64,000 nucleotides of DNA from Serilophus lunatus. Lineage: Eukaryota > Chordata > Aves > Passeriformes > Eurylaimidae. Both the position numbers and the translations under genes were made by a program. The DNA is taken from assembly GCA_013399895.1 (NCBI GenBank), contig VXBA01001018.1, positions 87,466-151,465 of the forward strand, in the 5' to 3' direction. This document shows positions 12,283 to 25,824 of the stretch, piece after piece. The notes beneath the pieces were generated by a model, which saw only the letters and a list, made by a program, of their open reading frames with translations, was not told the origin of the DNA and made no database searches. Within the stretch, counting starts at the first letter, position 1, and every line of letters starts with the position of its first letter.

Positions 12283-13438
12283 GACAGATTAATTGCTCAG
12301 AAATAAACTGATTGCAAAGATGGAACAAGACTTGATAAATGCTGGAGATATTTTACCTCTGAAAGAACATAAAGAAAAGGTTTCCTATGAGCCTTTCATT
12401 CTTTCTCCTTTGCCCTTTACAGGGTTTTTTATTTTCTTTTATTCAGTCATGGCTGGAAGTCAAAAGATGTAGAAAGGGTAGAACTGGCATATAAATCCTC
12501 TAACCTGCCTTGCAGAAAAAGAATTTGCATCCAAATCTGCATTTTTACCGACATCCCTTGGAGCTGTCTCATGGTAAGCTAACTTATAAAGTGATGGCTC
12601 ATTTGTCTCTGACTGTCTTTCCCCATAATGGAGAACGAGAAAAAAACCCAAAAGCCCCAGTTTATCTTCTGGGTGATAAACTGACCTGTTCTAATACCCC
12701 TTTCTCACCACTGATGAGGTGAGAACTGCTCACACAACCGGAACAGCAAGTAGCTTCTTGATATACTAGCTTTGCACAGGATGCCTGTGAGTCACCAGTA
12801 TGATGCAGTCACAGAAATAACTCATGCTACCAGTCACAGTCTTTGCAGACAGCGACAAATAATATGGCCATAGGGCAGGACATAAGGGAGTTCATAACTG
12901 GACCGTGGTATAAGGTGCAGAAATAGTCAGAGACTGGGAAAAAAAGTAACATCAGAACAGATTTAGAGTACGGCTACATCCCATTAGGATGGTATGGAAA
13001 CAAGCCAGGGAGCCCGATTAGCGAACGTCTGCACTGAGCAGTGAAGAGCAGTGCTGAAAGCCCTGAGCTGCCATGGTCTTTATCTGCTCTAGAAGCAGTA
13101 TATCACACTGTGGTGCTGATGGGCTGCATTTATTATCTTAGAGTGCATTAAAGTGGATGAACTGTTTCTGGCCCTGAGCTGGTCTTCCTGCAGCAAAACA
13201 GGTAGTCATATCAGCTGGAGTCAGCAATAGCTCAGGATTTTCTGCACCAAATTTCACTGCACTGCATAGATGTCTTCTGTATGAGCTTGGTTTGTGCATT
13301 CAGGCACAATGAAAGCTGTCAGGGCATATGATTGCTTGCTATAAATACACCAAAGAGAGGAGGGGAAAGGAGGGACTGACACTAGGGCTGGAAAAAATCC
13401 TATTTATATCAGGGAATAATGCTGGCACAAAATCAAAC
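12283..13438. other. Intergenic, no gene recognised
   Basis: Unique sequence, slightly GC-richer from about 12720 to 13340. Two overlapping 60-70 codon open frames on opposite strands (12460-12722) have no family resemblance. Confidence 0.5.
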
Positions 13439-13640
13439 AGATATAAACTAGTTACAAATAGATTTAGGCTGGAAATTAGAAGATAGTTTCAAACCATCAG
13501 AGCAGTGAGATTCCAGAAGGATTTCCAACAAGAGGAAGAAGGCTAAAAAAGAGGAAGAGGCCCAAAAAGCCTAATTACTTTTTAGATGAAGTTTAAATAT
13601 TAACGGAAAAGGTTGTATGACATGACTGCCTGAGGAAACT
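13439..13640 (+). mobile_element. Very old CR1/L3-like LINE 3' fragment
   Basis: The run ttaggctggaaattagaag, followed by gtttcaaaccatcagagcag and a gattccagaa block, resembles the 3' region of ancient amniote CR1 elements (AGGCTGGAAATTAGGAG...AACCATCAGAG...TTCTGGAA). The later piece around 13590-13640 (aagtttaaatattaacggaa, gtatgacatgactgcctga) continues the same alignment more weakly. It is highly diverged. Confidence 0.55.
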
Positions 13641-16600
13641 GGGTAAGATTCAGTAGCTCAGGCAGTTCTTCCTAAATTCATATTCCTCTGAACATTTTCC
13701 TGCTGTTTCATGAGCCCCTTGGTCTCTAATAATACTTCACCAGGTTCCTCTAATCCCCTCAGACAGCTCAAATCCCTCTTAAACTCCACCAGCACTGAGG
13801 CCCTCCATCTCCCTGTCAGGGAAGAGTGCCTGCCCTTTTGGAACTGCTTGCAGCCACACGAACCACCAAGACATGAGTTCTCCTTACCTTTATTTTCTAT
13901 GTTAATCATAGTCCGAATTCCTGATTCTTGTGAAATGATGCAAGGCCTTAACTTCATGTTCTTTCAAATGTGTGTCTTCTGATGTGAAGAAAACAAGTTG
14001 TTTATGGCGTTACTATTGGAGCATCTGCTGCACGTAGTGGTATTGCCTCAGTGAAGGGGTCTGACCTTTCTGGAACCTTTTGTCTTCTCTCACTAGACTC
14101 TTCAAGGAAAATAAAAAAAGGACAAAAGACATCTAGCTAAAAGGATTTAGTGTCTGTTTGAAAGAGAAAGGTTAGAGTTTCGATCTCGCTGTGTGAGAAC
14201 CTTCTCTCTTGTCTCTTCACTGAAGCTTATGGTATTTGATGGAGCTTTTTTTTTGGTAATTTTTTTTGGTATTTTTTTTTAAAAACCTCAGTTTCTAGAG
14301 ATATCTTTGCATGACAATCTCAGCATTTAGTCAAAAATCTTTCCAGTCTTCCATTTTGAAGCAAAAATGTCTGAGAATGTTTTAGGTTGCACCTTATGTA
14401 GTCCAGAAATACAAAGAGCATGTAAACCACTATTATCTTCTATGCTCACAATTCTGCAAGGCCCAATGAGGAAATACTGAGCGACAGTGCTTCCACAAAG
14501 CCTATGCCACCTGCTACTGTTTTTATGCTGTGCATTTTAGGAAAAAGAATAAATCTCTGTTCACAACCTTGAGCTTTACATCATTTCTGGACTGGTGAAA
14601 CATATAGGAAGAAGCATTTTTAGACTGGGAAAAGTTTGTTCATGGTGTTAAGGAGTCCTGAGCCAGGTCTGGTTGCAGCCTCTGCCATACATTGGATAGA
14701 AGAAAAGGGCAGAGAAAAAACCTTGTTTAGAGTTTTGAGAAGAGTGTGCATGCAAAGTATATAAAGCACAAAGCCAACAAACACCAATAGTCGCTGTATA
14801 ATGAAACCCTCTCTCCACTTTTCTGAACAGCTGCATAGCAATATTAGCCACATATTATTTTTTTGTCTGATTAAGGAATCAAAGGACTGTGGGGATTGTG
14901 TTTCATGAATACTTAACCCACCCCATCCCCTCCCCCCAAACCTACTTCATACACAGAAAAACTACTGTCAAAATACTGACATGGAAACACTGTACAAATT
15001 AATAATTGTTAAGAAATATATATTATACTGTGCCAAATTTTAATGGCCAAGTGCACATGTAAATAGATCACAGTTAGTATCAAACAGCTCAAGAATAAAT
15101 TGTTGTAGGTCTTAGTGAAAAAGTGTATTAGCTATGGAACCTAAGAACCATGAAACATATTCGGTGACTGCATCCAAAGAAATTTTGATTACAAGAATTT
15201 TCATTGTAGGTCAAAATCTGTGGGGAAGATGTAAAAGGTGTTAGATTAAAAGTGATAATTCAAAATAAGATAGGTATTTCCAGAATAAATGAACCTTTCA
15301 GTTCCATATAAAAAATAGTTCCTATTTAATGGGCAAATTAAAATGATGCTACAACAGGATGCCTGTACATTTGGAATATACTCACCTCTAAGATATTCCT
15401 AACTTTGTGATATTCTATGTTTCTCTTCATTTCCTTTTTAAAGACCTCTCCTCACTTTTTTTTTTCCCCCTGTCCTTTCACTTAAGTGTGTTAAGAAGCC
15501 AAATTTGAGATGCAGGAAACTAACTGATATGACAAGAGATATATATGTTTGCCAACTCCCAGCAGCTGAATCACATTTGAGAATGAGAACTGAGGATTTT
15601 TTTAACACAGTGTTCATCACACAACAAATTCCATTATTTTTTGCTTATCTTCAAGACACTGAAAGAGTTGAAGCCACCAAGGAAGCTTTCCTTGGGTACA
15701 GAACTGAGGAGAGCAATCCCAGCCTCAGGTCCAAGAAAGCCCTGGTGACCTTTTGTGGAGGGGCTGAAAGAGAAAGGTGACAGAGGCAGTGTTGGCATCT
15801 TGCTTCTCTAAACTGGGGCAAAAGAAAGGCACTGAAAATGTGCTTCTGAGGTATGCATGTCAAACTCTCACCATAAATTGTTGAAAAGGTGCCTAAATAA
15901 AAAAGGGGACTCCCCTTCTTTCAATATCTCTTCTCTCAGCCATGGAAAAGGAGAAACAAAATTGAACTCATCAGAGTTGGTCTTGTTTTAGTAGATGCAG
16001 CACCATTTGAAAGCTGCGGATGCTGCAGTACTGGGCCCAAGCAAATTCCAAACAGAACTAAAAAATTAAACGTCAATGGCAAAATAATCTGGTGGTTGTG
16101 TGTTAAAATAATGTGGTTGTAGGTGAGCTTCATAAACGGGGGAGAGATGGATATTTCCAAAGTCCTAGTCAAGCTTTAAGTGGGTGACATGCCTTGTAGG
16201 AAGGATCATAAAAGTAAGGAAAGGTTATTCTTTCTATTAAATAAAAAGATGAGTATGGCGTTGGGAAATAACTTTAACACTCCAGGTTGTCCAAGTATTT
16301 TCTTGATTTCCCAGACTTGGCTTTCAATGATATCAAACTCATACACTGTATGACTGAATGCAAAAGATTAGATACAAAAGTATTTATTTTCTATTTTTTT
16401 CTGTTATGTTCCATTACAAAAAGAAGCATAACAAAAACAAAACAGAAGATAGCATTTTATTAGTGGTACATTAATGAGCTTAAACAACTAGGTGACTTAT
16501 GCTTGTCACAAATACATATTACAATCACAAAACCTTAACTAAAAATGAAATAAATAACTTGAATAGCTTTTCTTATTTTTAATATTTATAAAATATATAG

Positions 16601-19600
16601 CACTTTCTATTACATTTTTCAGTCATTTTTATCCATAACAAATTAAAACTTATGACATATATTGCAAATATGCTAAAGGGATACAAATAATTAAAAAAAT
16701 CAAAATTCCTGGAGGTATGAAATAGTAAATCAGTTAATGTTTATCAATTTATTATCATATACCCAGATTGTGCACACCCTGCAAAAATAGCCATTTTTTT
16801 CAACTAATATACATATGTTTCTTTATAACATTATAAGTTTTTAAATGTAAAGCTTCATGGATTTATGCTTCTGTTTTACAGTTGTGCCTAATATGTAACT
16901 GTCATTAATATATACTGAATATCTTTCTTTAGTATATACTAATATATGCACACACGTACACACACACTGCATTATATATTAGTATATACTGAATAATAAA
17001 AGGATTTCTATAATATATAGCTGGGATTCCTGTGGAGAAAGTTGTTGAAAGTGGAAGGCATGTATGCCATAGTGAAACTAGGTAATGTAAATGAAAGCAT
17101 TTAGTTTTAATTTTTTTTAATATATTTTAACAGATTATGTAATGTACTGTAATAATATACAGAATCAGAATAGAAATTTATTTTTATTCCACTATTCCTA
17201 TGGATTTTTTTCCATGGTTCCAACAGGATATGAACCACTGTCTCTTCTAAACTTCCTGAAAATGGAGCCAAGCAACTAGAAATGTGTTGACAATATAGAA
17301 CCTGTTCCAGGAAAATACTAAAATTACACTTAAGAACCCTCCAAGTCAGGAAAGCACTTAAGCACAGATATGACTTTATTTGCTGTACCCTCAATGTTAA
17401 ATATACATTTACTGATTACTGGTACATGGATGTCCCTGTCATAATCCTTAATATTGTCTCCTGACTGAGTTTGAGGGTTAAATGCTCTGCTACGTATCTA
17501 GGATTACAGTTTTGCCCCGTCTGAACAGCAGGTGTGAGGGAACACGGAGGTGTCCTTGGGGACCTCAGAGCAAATATTCAGGTGTGTACTTGTGGTAGAT
17601 GAGGAGAAAAATGCAGCAGGGAGAGGGCTGACCAGCATGAGGTAGCCTGGTTGCAGCCAGTACTGTCCCAGTGTGGTGAGGGAAAGAGATGCAGAATAAC
17701 CAGCCCTGGGCAGCATCAGCTTTTATCAGCCTCATTCTGCCCCTTTCTGCAGCACAGCATTCCCCTTCAGGCATTAAGCTCTGGTGGCCAACACTGGAAA
17801 GCTCAGCTTTTTGGGGCCTTCAAGCACCCACAGTGCTGGAGCAGCAGCCCACACAGACACAGAAACAGCTTGCACCAGGACCTGGTAGTCTTGCTGATAG
17901 CATCTCAGAGAGTTTTTTTCTTTGGAGTCATTTTAGTTGGGCTGCATGGTCTGAAAGCCCACCAGGACCTGGAACTGATACAGATATAATGCTTGTTTAG
18001 TTTCATGCTGATAAAAACAATTCCTTTGCTTAAAGACCGCTCTGTGACATGTAGAATAGCATGATAAGCAGCTGCAGGCAGGAGCTCATCTTAAAAAATA
18101 CATTCCTGATAAAATGAAAACACTATGGTAGGAGCACCTCTAGCTCCTGAGAGAGAGATACAGACGTACATGCAACTTTAGCAATCTTAAGCTACATTCC
18201 TGCCTTGTGTTTCCCTTTGGAGACCCTCAAGTAGCATCTAAGACAGGTACTTATATTTTGTGAGTTTGAGTGAGTCTCTCATGTTTCTTACCACACTGAA
18301 CTAGACAGAGGTGCAAGTCTGAAGCACAGACTCGTAACTGCTTGACACATAACTTCTTGAAATCAGCTTAAACCTTTTTTTAGACACAATACTTGTTCAG
18401 AGACCAGACTCTGTAAAGAAATAGAAGGTGAAATGCAAGGATTAGTGTTTAATATTACTAAAATTTCCAAAAGCCTCCTTGGAATTTCCAAACCAGAACA
18501 AAAACTAGTCTGAATTTCTAAGGGCAACAGTTGTACATTCATGAGATCTTCAGTCTGTTAAACGTTTTTTTCTGATTCAAGAAACATCTTAAGGCATTGA
18601 ATAAACCAAATCGCACTATCAGTAACAGGCTGCAGGGTTGACAACTACCTGCGAACGTTTAATTGTGCACTTTGTGGTGTTCTGATAAGTCAATGTGTCT
18701 AAAACAACCGAACAAACAAATAAATATATAAATAAATATGTGTTTGTGGAATTAAGGACTAATTAATAAAATAAGATTTTTCATGATTTTTATCTCAAAG
18801 CATATTGATACTGTATATTATTGGTCTGTAGTCTTAAAAATTCCAGTTTGAATAGAAAAAACTTCCAATTATTGGTTTTAAAAAGAACCCACTTACAACT
18901 AGCTTGTCTCCACAAACTTCTTGCTGCACGTAATTAACATAAAAAATGGCTAACAGCTAAAATATATGCTGATTTTTATTTCAAAGGTGCCTTCAAGCTA
19001 CTAGAATGCAAAGCTGTTTCGAAAATCTGTAACTGTATTTTAGACAGATGTAGGAAATGAAACGTATTCATTTACTGATGAAATCAAGAAGAACATGAAT
19101 TTAAACGAGTAACACTTCCCTAGTAAAATTATGCTACCACTATAACCTATCATATAATTAGTTCTGTGAAGATCAGATAATTTAAAATTCCCATAATAAA
19201 GCAAATTGAGTCAAACCAAATGTAATTAGTTATACATAAAAGTACATATTTTTGGTATACCGTATAACATCACTTCAATAGGCACAGTACTATGAAGAAT
19301 TTTCTTTATTAAACTTACTTGAGAATACAAATTACATATTGTGCTATGGGTTGATTGGTTTATTCTTTCCTGTTAAAATATTTGCTTTCACTTGTATACC
19401 AATTTTTAGGAAAAGCTGATAGCTCATTTTAATTGCGTTTTTTAATTGTCACTGGGCTGTGTTGACTTACAAAATACTTATTATGCGTATTAAGTTCACT
19501 ATGCTCTAAATGAGAAGCTCTTGTAGGTATTTAAATGAAAAATGTAGCCATTTAATACGTTTGTAAATTTTATTTTGGTATTTCAGGATTAGTTATAACA

Positions 19601-22256
19601 CAGAGTTTAAATTTTCCCTCTTTGGTTCAAGACTGAATTTACAACCAACTTGCTGTACAAAGGCAAGTTGGACGCAGTCACCTTTGAATATTCTGTGAGG
19701 TCAGTACACCAAGCCCTTGCTGCATTTAAAAATCAATGCTGACCTGCAGCCAAGGCTATGGCATCTTATATTCTCAATATCACTTTTTTCTTCCTGAAAA
19801 TAAAAGTATTGATTAAGTCCCACCAGTTGACCTCTTAAAAAAAACACACACACAAAAAAATCAATTTACAAGCTAATGTGTTTCTTGAATGTTGTGCATT
19901 TAATGCCCAGTTGCAAAAGTCTTAGTGATGAATGATGAGGTTCTACAAAGATAATACTTCAGGATATAGATATGATATACTACACCGTACCCTGCTGGAG
20001 TCTCAAAAGTTCATGTCATTAGTCCCATTCTGCACAATGAGCATTTTTGTTTAAATTTTTTAGGAGGAGGCTTTCCTATAATGGAATCCCCTCACCTACA
20101 GAAATTTGCAATTACATACTTTGTGCTAGTTTGGGTAAATATTATGTTCATTCAAGCGTGTCTCTTAAATACTTCACAATTTCAGTGGCACAACTGCACC
20201 CAAAACATGAAAGGTCATGGAAGTTGACTAGTTTTAGATTCTGCCAGTGCCAGCAGAGCAGGTACTGAGGTGTTAGAACATGCCAACACTGTGACAGCTC
20301 AATGCCACAGCGACACACCAAAAGGAAGGAGATGATTTGGGAACACTGAGGAGGAGAAATGTCATGAACAGATATCAGGCTTCTGTTTTCAGCACTGTCA
20401 GTGCTCTGCCAAAATTTGTGTTTCCAGTATATGCTTTCTTGACAGGGACAGTTACCATTTTTAGATCTCTTAGACTGTTACAGCTTTGGATTCAAAGCTA
20501 TATTGGGGTTATATTGACTATAAAGCTATATTTAATTTGGGGTCTGTACTCTCTTGGGAGCAAACTCAAGACCCTATGGAGAGCCATGGTAGTTTTATCC
20601 ATCATTCAGAGACCAGTATGTGACCCACATATTAAAGGATAATTCATATAAACAAACACATAACGATGCCTATTAAAAAGTTGGATTTTGATGACATTTA
20701 TAGTGTTTAATAGCCAGTTTATGACATCATTCCATTGTGTTCAGGATGGAAAATAAATGTATAGCCCTTGGAGGTGCACTAAAAAAAGTAGTGTGTGCTG
20801 AAAGATATTTGAAAGTGATGAGTCCCCAGAAAAATATATTTTCGGATTAATTTGAACTAGTATCAAGTTAGATCAGCTATACTTCAAAGTAATGTTACTC
20901 TCACATTTGTAAACCCAAATACTTCTAATGTAAAGCAAAAAAAAACAAAAACAGAGACATGATTTTCTGTCATATTTCATTCATCTTTTGTTCCTGCCTT
21001 GCATTTTGAATCATTCCTATTTTGATAAGCTTTCCTCTGGCTTCACTTTTGAAATTTTAATTGTCTTAATACATAGAAAGGAATGTGATAGAATTAGCCT
21101 CTGCTAAACAAGGCAGACGGTGTCCCTAGCCCATACCTGCTATTAACAAGTCTAAATGAGGGGAAAAAAAGGGAAGTTTTGATTTCAGTAATAGTAAACA
21201 GACACCCCACAAACTACTATTGAACATAGTTTTGCCCAAACTGTAGCACACTAACTGTAGATTTTTATGTTCTCTCTCCTGCCTGGCAAAAAACCCCAAA
21301 CAATTCCTCATCTTTTCTGTTGTTTCATCTATGTCCCACACATGCTCACACCTTTTTCTCACCTTCCTGCTATGTCATAGCACAAAATTAAATTATTTTA
21401 CAAAATTTTAATTAAATAAAGTTATTAATTTTAAATTTACATGTCCCTCATATTTCATCATTAAATGATACTCTCAAACTAGCACATGTTCCATAGTGAT
21501 GTAATGGCCATAACAGACAAAGAAATTATGCATTCTGTAATATATTCTTTGCAGCTTACTTAATTTATTCATTTTGCTAACAATATATATCCTATAAAAA
21601 TAAATTATTAGAAGTGAATTAATTTTTCAAGCATAATGCAAAATGTTTCTTAGTTAAGAGCTTGAGTGGAACAGAGGTCCTACTTATGATGTGCAATCAA
21701 GGTTAATCATCGAAACAATGTCTTGTGAACAAATTCTGTTAGATTTGCTGTATTCTTGACAAAAAAAAAAGGGAGGAGGTAAATAGCTGATATGATTTTT
21801 TTTTTTTTGTACTTGTACTTTGAATTTAAAATTAAGTTCATATGCCATTATTTTTACTTGAAGAAGAGGGACTTACCCATGAAAGGTGTTCTGCTTTTTG
21901 TGATTTGTTTGATTTGGTTTGGTTTTAACATATCAGTCCAATATGGCTATATCTATGTTGTTACTGTTAGACTGTGAGAACAAAATGCAAAAAGAAGATG
22001 AATCCATGTACGGATACAAGTACGGATTTACAACAGTGCTTAAAGTGCTTTCTTTTTTTGAGGAGATACTTACACAAATGACTTTTCATGCTTATCTCCC
22101 TGTCACCATGTATTATATGCTTGCTGCTTGCTCTCATTTATAATATAATGATAGGGCATTATGTTCATACTCAGAGTTTAGTATATTGTCATAAAAAACA
22201 TCTGAAAACAGGAAAATGACAATTCTCTGTGTGTATTATTACAGCAATTTGAAAAT
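13641..22256. other. Intergenic region immediately downstream of SNTG1, no gene recognised
   Basis: Mostly AT-rich unique sequence. It includes a GC-richer block at about 17500-17960 with three overlapping open frames (largest 112 codons, plus strand), a 99-codon minus-strand frame at 13957-13658, and the inverted repeat at 16931-16990. None of the frames shows a domain, a splice-site pattern or a family I recognise. No second protein-coding gene can be supported. Confidence 0.5.
16931..16990. repeat. 17-bp perfect inverted repeat with 26-bp spacer
   Basis: The arm agtatatactaatatat (16931-16947) is the exact reverse complement of atatattagtatatact (16974-16990). The spacer contains a CA-rich run. 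A related copy, taatatatactgaatat, lies just upstream (about 16907-16923) and repeats the TATATACTGAATA found again at the end of the right arm. Confidence 0.85.
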
Positions 22257-22565
22257 TTTATTAAATACTCAAGTGCTTCATTTTGTCATTTATTCCTTTG
22301 ATTCCAGTGTTGCTTAAAGCACTATGTAAGTACAAATAGATAATACTAAAAGCATATCCATCCTATTCTGGGGTTTTGACTAGTGTTATTTACTGATGTC
22401 TTGCAGAACTGAGATGAAATTATGATCCCATGTGGACATTTATCTGCTGATGCTGGAAGATGTCTTGCCTCCAGGATTGGTTTCCACGTACATGGTTCAC
22501 CAAAGGTCTAAATCTTACGAATATTTATACATCGTTGTTGAGTGGCAGTGCTGTCATGTAAGATG
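22257..22565 (-). other. SNTG1: Probable SNTG1 3' UTR with candidate poly(A) signals
   Basis: Sequence directly after the TGA stop on the minus strand. Two AATAAA hexamers on that strand lie at 22294-22289 and 22262-22257, about 270-310 nt after the stop, and a T-rich stretch follows below 22200. This would give a short 3' UTR. More AATAAA hexamers occur farther down (for example near 21568), so a longer UTR is equally possible. The true 3' end cannot be set from sequence alone. Confidence 0.35.
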
Positions 22566-22724
22566 TCAAGTAGTGTACTTTAATTTGCCAGTACCAGAAG
22601 TTGTGGGAGCAGCAGAAGCAGTAGCTTGGCTGCCTACATACAAAGGGTCCAAACAAGCCACTTTAGCTGCAAAGAATGAGTGGATACAGTGAAGGACTGC
22701 AAACAGGTTGGAAAACTCCAGCTC
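22566..22724 (-). CDS. SNTG1: SNTG1 terminal coding exon with stop codon
   Basis: This is 159 bp of coding sequence: 52 residues plus a TGA stop at 22568-22566. The acceptor is ttcacttccag before GAGCTGGAG. The protein begins ELEFSNLFAVLHCIHSFF, an amphipathic helix that ends the syntrophin C-terminal module, followed by AAKVACLDPLYVGSQ and a low-complexity Ala/Ser/Thr/Gly tail ending KLKYTT. The open frame extends upstream through the acceptor into intron sequence (to 22778) without a stop, so a gene finder might wrongly start a small protein there; the splice site and family match decide against it. The tail is the least conserved part of the family, and the one where I would expect species differences. 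Confidence 0.97.
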   Translation of the reverse strand, partial: ELEFSNLFAVLHCIHSFFAAKVACLDPLYVGSQATASAAPTTSGTGKLKYTT

Positions 22725-24824
22725 CTGGAAGTGAAAACAAAAAAGATTAAACATGAAAGAGAAGGACACCTCACACACATATACCCAGGAATGAACTGCT
22801 ATTCAAATAAAAATAATTCTTAATAACTTGTCTTCATTCTGCTAATGTGCCCTACAATTCCCTATTACAGGGACTTGAACATCAAACATGTAACAGTCAG
22901 TAAATAATTGTCTGGAGGCTAAAAGGGACAAATTTCTGAGTTAACTGTCTCCATAGAAATACGAGACCCTGCCAGCTAAAGGAAAAGTGACACTATATAA
23001 TTTTGTCTCAGGTTAATGCAAATCTGGCACTTTTGCGGGTTAATTTAGATAGAAATTTAATGATTACACCATAACAGTCTACACACCTCTGGGCTACTAC
23101 TGTAGAACCAATGTACCGACAAAAAAATCAATAATGTTGAGTTCCACATATGCTTTATTTATTCATCGTGTCACCTTGCAATGTTAGCTATTATCATACC
23201 TGATTCTTAAATACAAAACAAAATTTAAAAATATAAAAAAGACACATTTTCAAAAAGTGCTACTATCACACATTGACATTTTGGATCAATTTTGGATCTG
23301 TTATTGGATAAAAAAGGGAATATACACCATGTTTTAAATTTATTATGAATATTATACAAAGTCCTTATTTTTCTACTTTAATTTACATTCCTTTACAGCC
23401 CCTCAGCATATGTTTAGAGTATTAGAGACTCTTTTAGACAGTGCTACAGAGGAAATAAGTAACGCCCCCACTTTTTTACATATAAAAAGTTTGGGGTTTT
23501 GTGTCTAATTGACTTTATCTGATCAATTTTTTTTAGGTTATCTTCAGTATGTGTTTTTGGAGCTTGTATTTAATCAATAAATATCCACTGTGTTTGAAAG
23601 CAAATACTGAGGCACTTGAATACATATTAGTATAGGCATAGTGGTGCAGAGTTGCCATCTTTCTGCTTTGATTCACTGCCTATGGATTTCTTCACTGCAG
23701 TATGAAGCCAACAATAGATACATGTGGCATATTCTATTTGTCTTTCTGTCTAGCACTGGTATTTCCAGTCTATGTAATGCCTAGAGTTTTTCTCGTTTGC
23801 TTAAAATAATATTGATAAAAATTCAACAAAAATTGATAAATCTCTCAAAATGGCATAATTATCAATTTTCTGCCCCTTGAGATTTCCTAGAAGATATTTC
23901 CTCATGGAATACATGTAGACATTCACAAATCCCTCATGTGTGAGACGCAATAACAGTGTCAAAGCAGACAGTTGTATGTGCAGTGTCCAGGGGTATACTG
24001 AATGGGTGAAGCTTTGTTCAGTTCTCTTACAATCTCAGCAGATGTCATTCAGACATGCTCAGAAATAAATCTGTAGCATCACATGGGCCTCTTTAAACTC
24101 CCCTTGATGACAAATCTCAATAAAGAAGATAAAGTTTATGCCAAGTCTCACAATCTGCGCTCTGTGTCCATGCAAAAAAAAAAAAAATCTGTTTAGAGAA
24201 TTCTCACTTTTAAACATTGCAAGAAAGGCAATTTTATCATTATTTCAAAGCAGGTTTTTTCCTCTTTCAAAACAAAAAAATTTTTCACAGATAAGAAAAC
24301 AGTGGATATTGAAAGATGAGCAAACAAGAAATTATGGAAGCTATTTCAGAATGAAAACTATCAGTCATTGAAATTAAGTTACTTTTCAGCTAGTCTATTT
24401 TATTAATATATTAGTTTATATGTATTTGTATATTAGTTAATCCAATTGGTGTTATAAAAGCTAAACTGAAACTTAAGATCAGAGAATAAAGATTTAATGG
24501 AATCATTAAATATTTATAATAGGAATTGCATGTGTAGAAAGATTACATTTACCCCCATGTCTCAACAGGATAAACCTATTAAAACAAATATTATAGTTTG
24601 ATAATTGAGTTATTTAGGTCATCCTGCTATCTGAAAGCTCTTGCTATCATAACTGCAGCGACTGGACATTGAATTCTCACAGTGCGTGACTATAATTATT
24701 AGCAATAGTTGTCACAGGCATTTCTGCGACAGTAACACAACAGGAATATTCATTGCTCAATGGACCATCAAGGAGAGTCGGTGAGAGTAGGTGAGAATAG
24801 CCTCTGAAGGTCCCGCTGGATTGC

Positions 24825-24855
<31 letters not shown>
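24825..24855. repeat. (ATT)n microsatellite, about 10 units
   Basis: An uninterrupted trinucleotide run of about 31 bp in the last SNTG1 intron. It is likely polymorphic. Confidence 0.95.
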
Positions 24856-25824
24856 GATAGTAATGACAAAACATGGAAATTACTTTGATTGCAAAGAAGA
24901 GCATTACAAAGTCTGCAAACGCTCAATTATTATTTGCCATGAAACTTTATTCCTATTTCAATGAAGACATGCATATTTGACTGGAAATTAAAGCAACTGA
25001 AGCACAGCAGACTGACTGATATGTGCTGAGTTCATATGGGTCTTATTATTGGCTGTAGCTCAATTCCCAGGAGCCTGATTGATGGGAACAGGATTTATCA
25101 GGAACACTTTTCTGGCAGATTAGCCTAATCACAAGAAAACTTATAGAACAGATAAGACTACATGTAGAGCTACTGGCAGACAGAACATTCCCTCACTTTT
25201 GCTGAAAACTTGCACTTTATGTTGCCCACAGCTTGGCAGTACTGTTGGGGAACACATAGTCTTTTGTGTACACCTAGCTACTCTTGGTTGTTTTCATATA
25301 TACTTTGTCCTCAGCCATTCTGAATCTCAATACACCTTCAGGCAAACCCTAAGAAACCTGAATATGCAGTGAAGCAACTGAAGTTGATACCAGCAGGGCA
25401 AAGCAAATTCTCTGAATTCCCAAAAATCAAGAAATCTTAACTTGAACCACATCTACTTGTCCATGCAGAAGAATTTACTATTATTTTAATTTCCAGAATG
25501 TTGTATGTACACCTCATGTAAGACTCCACTCTCTCAGAAATATCAGTGTACCCCCTGGTCTTCAAACTGTCTTTCTATGCTGCCTTTTCATTAAATTACT
25601 CTCACCCTACATTGCTGTCATTATACCAGACACTCCCAGGTTATGAACCTGAATATTCACAGTTCCTGCTGGGGACAATGTAAATGGGCTGAAAGGTATG
25701 TTAGGAAGATGTGGTCATTAAGCAGAGTCAGAAACCTACAGGAATTCTATAGCCTTTCATAAAGAAGGTCTGGATTGAAAGGAAAGAGTAGGAAAGTTGA
25801 AACAGAAAAACTTTTCCCAAATTA

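Noticed and set aside
22725..22778. Upstream extension of the terminal exon to an ATG at 22778
   Set aside because: This is intron sequence containing the polypyrimidine tract and the AG acceptor; the frame being open there is chance.
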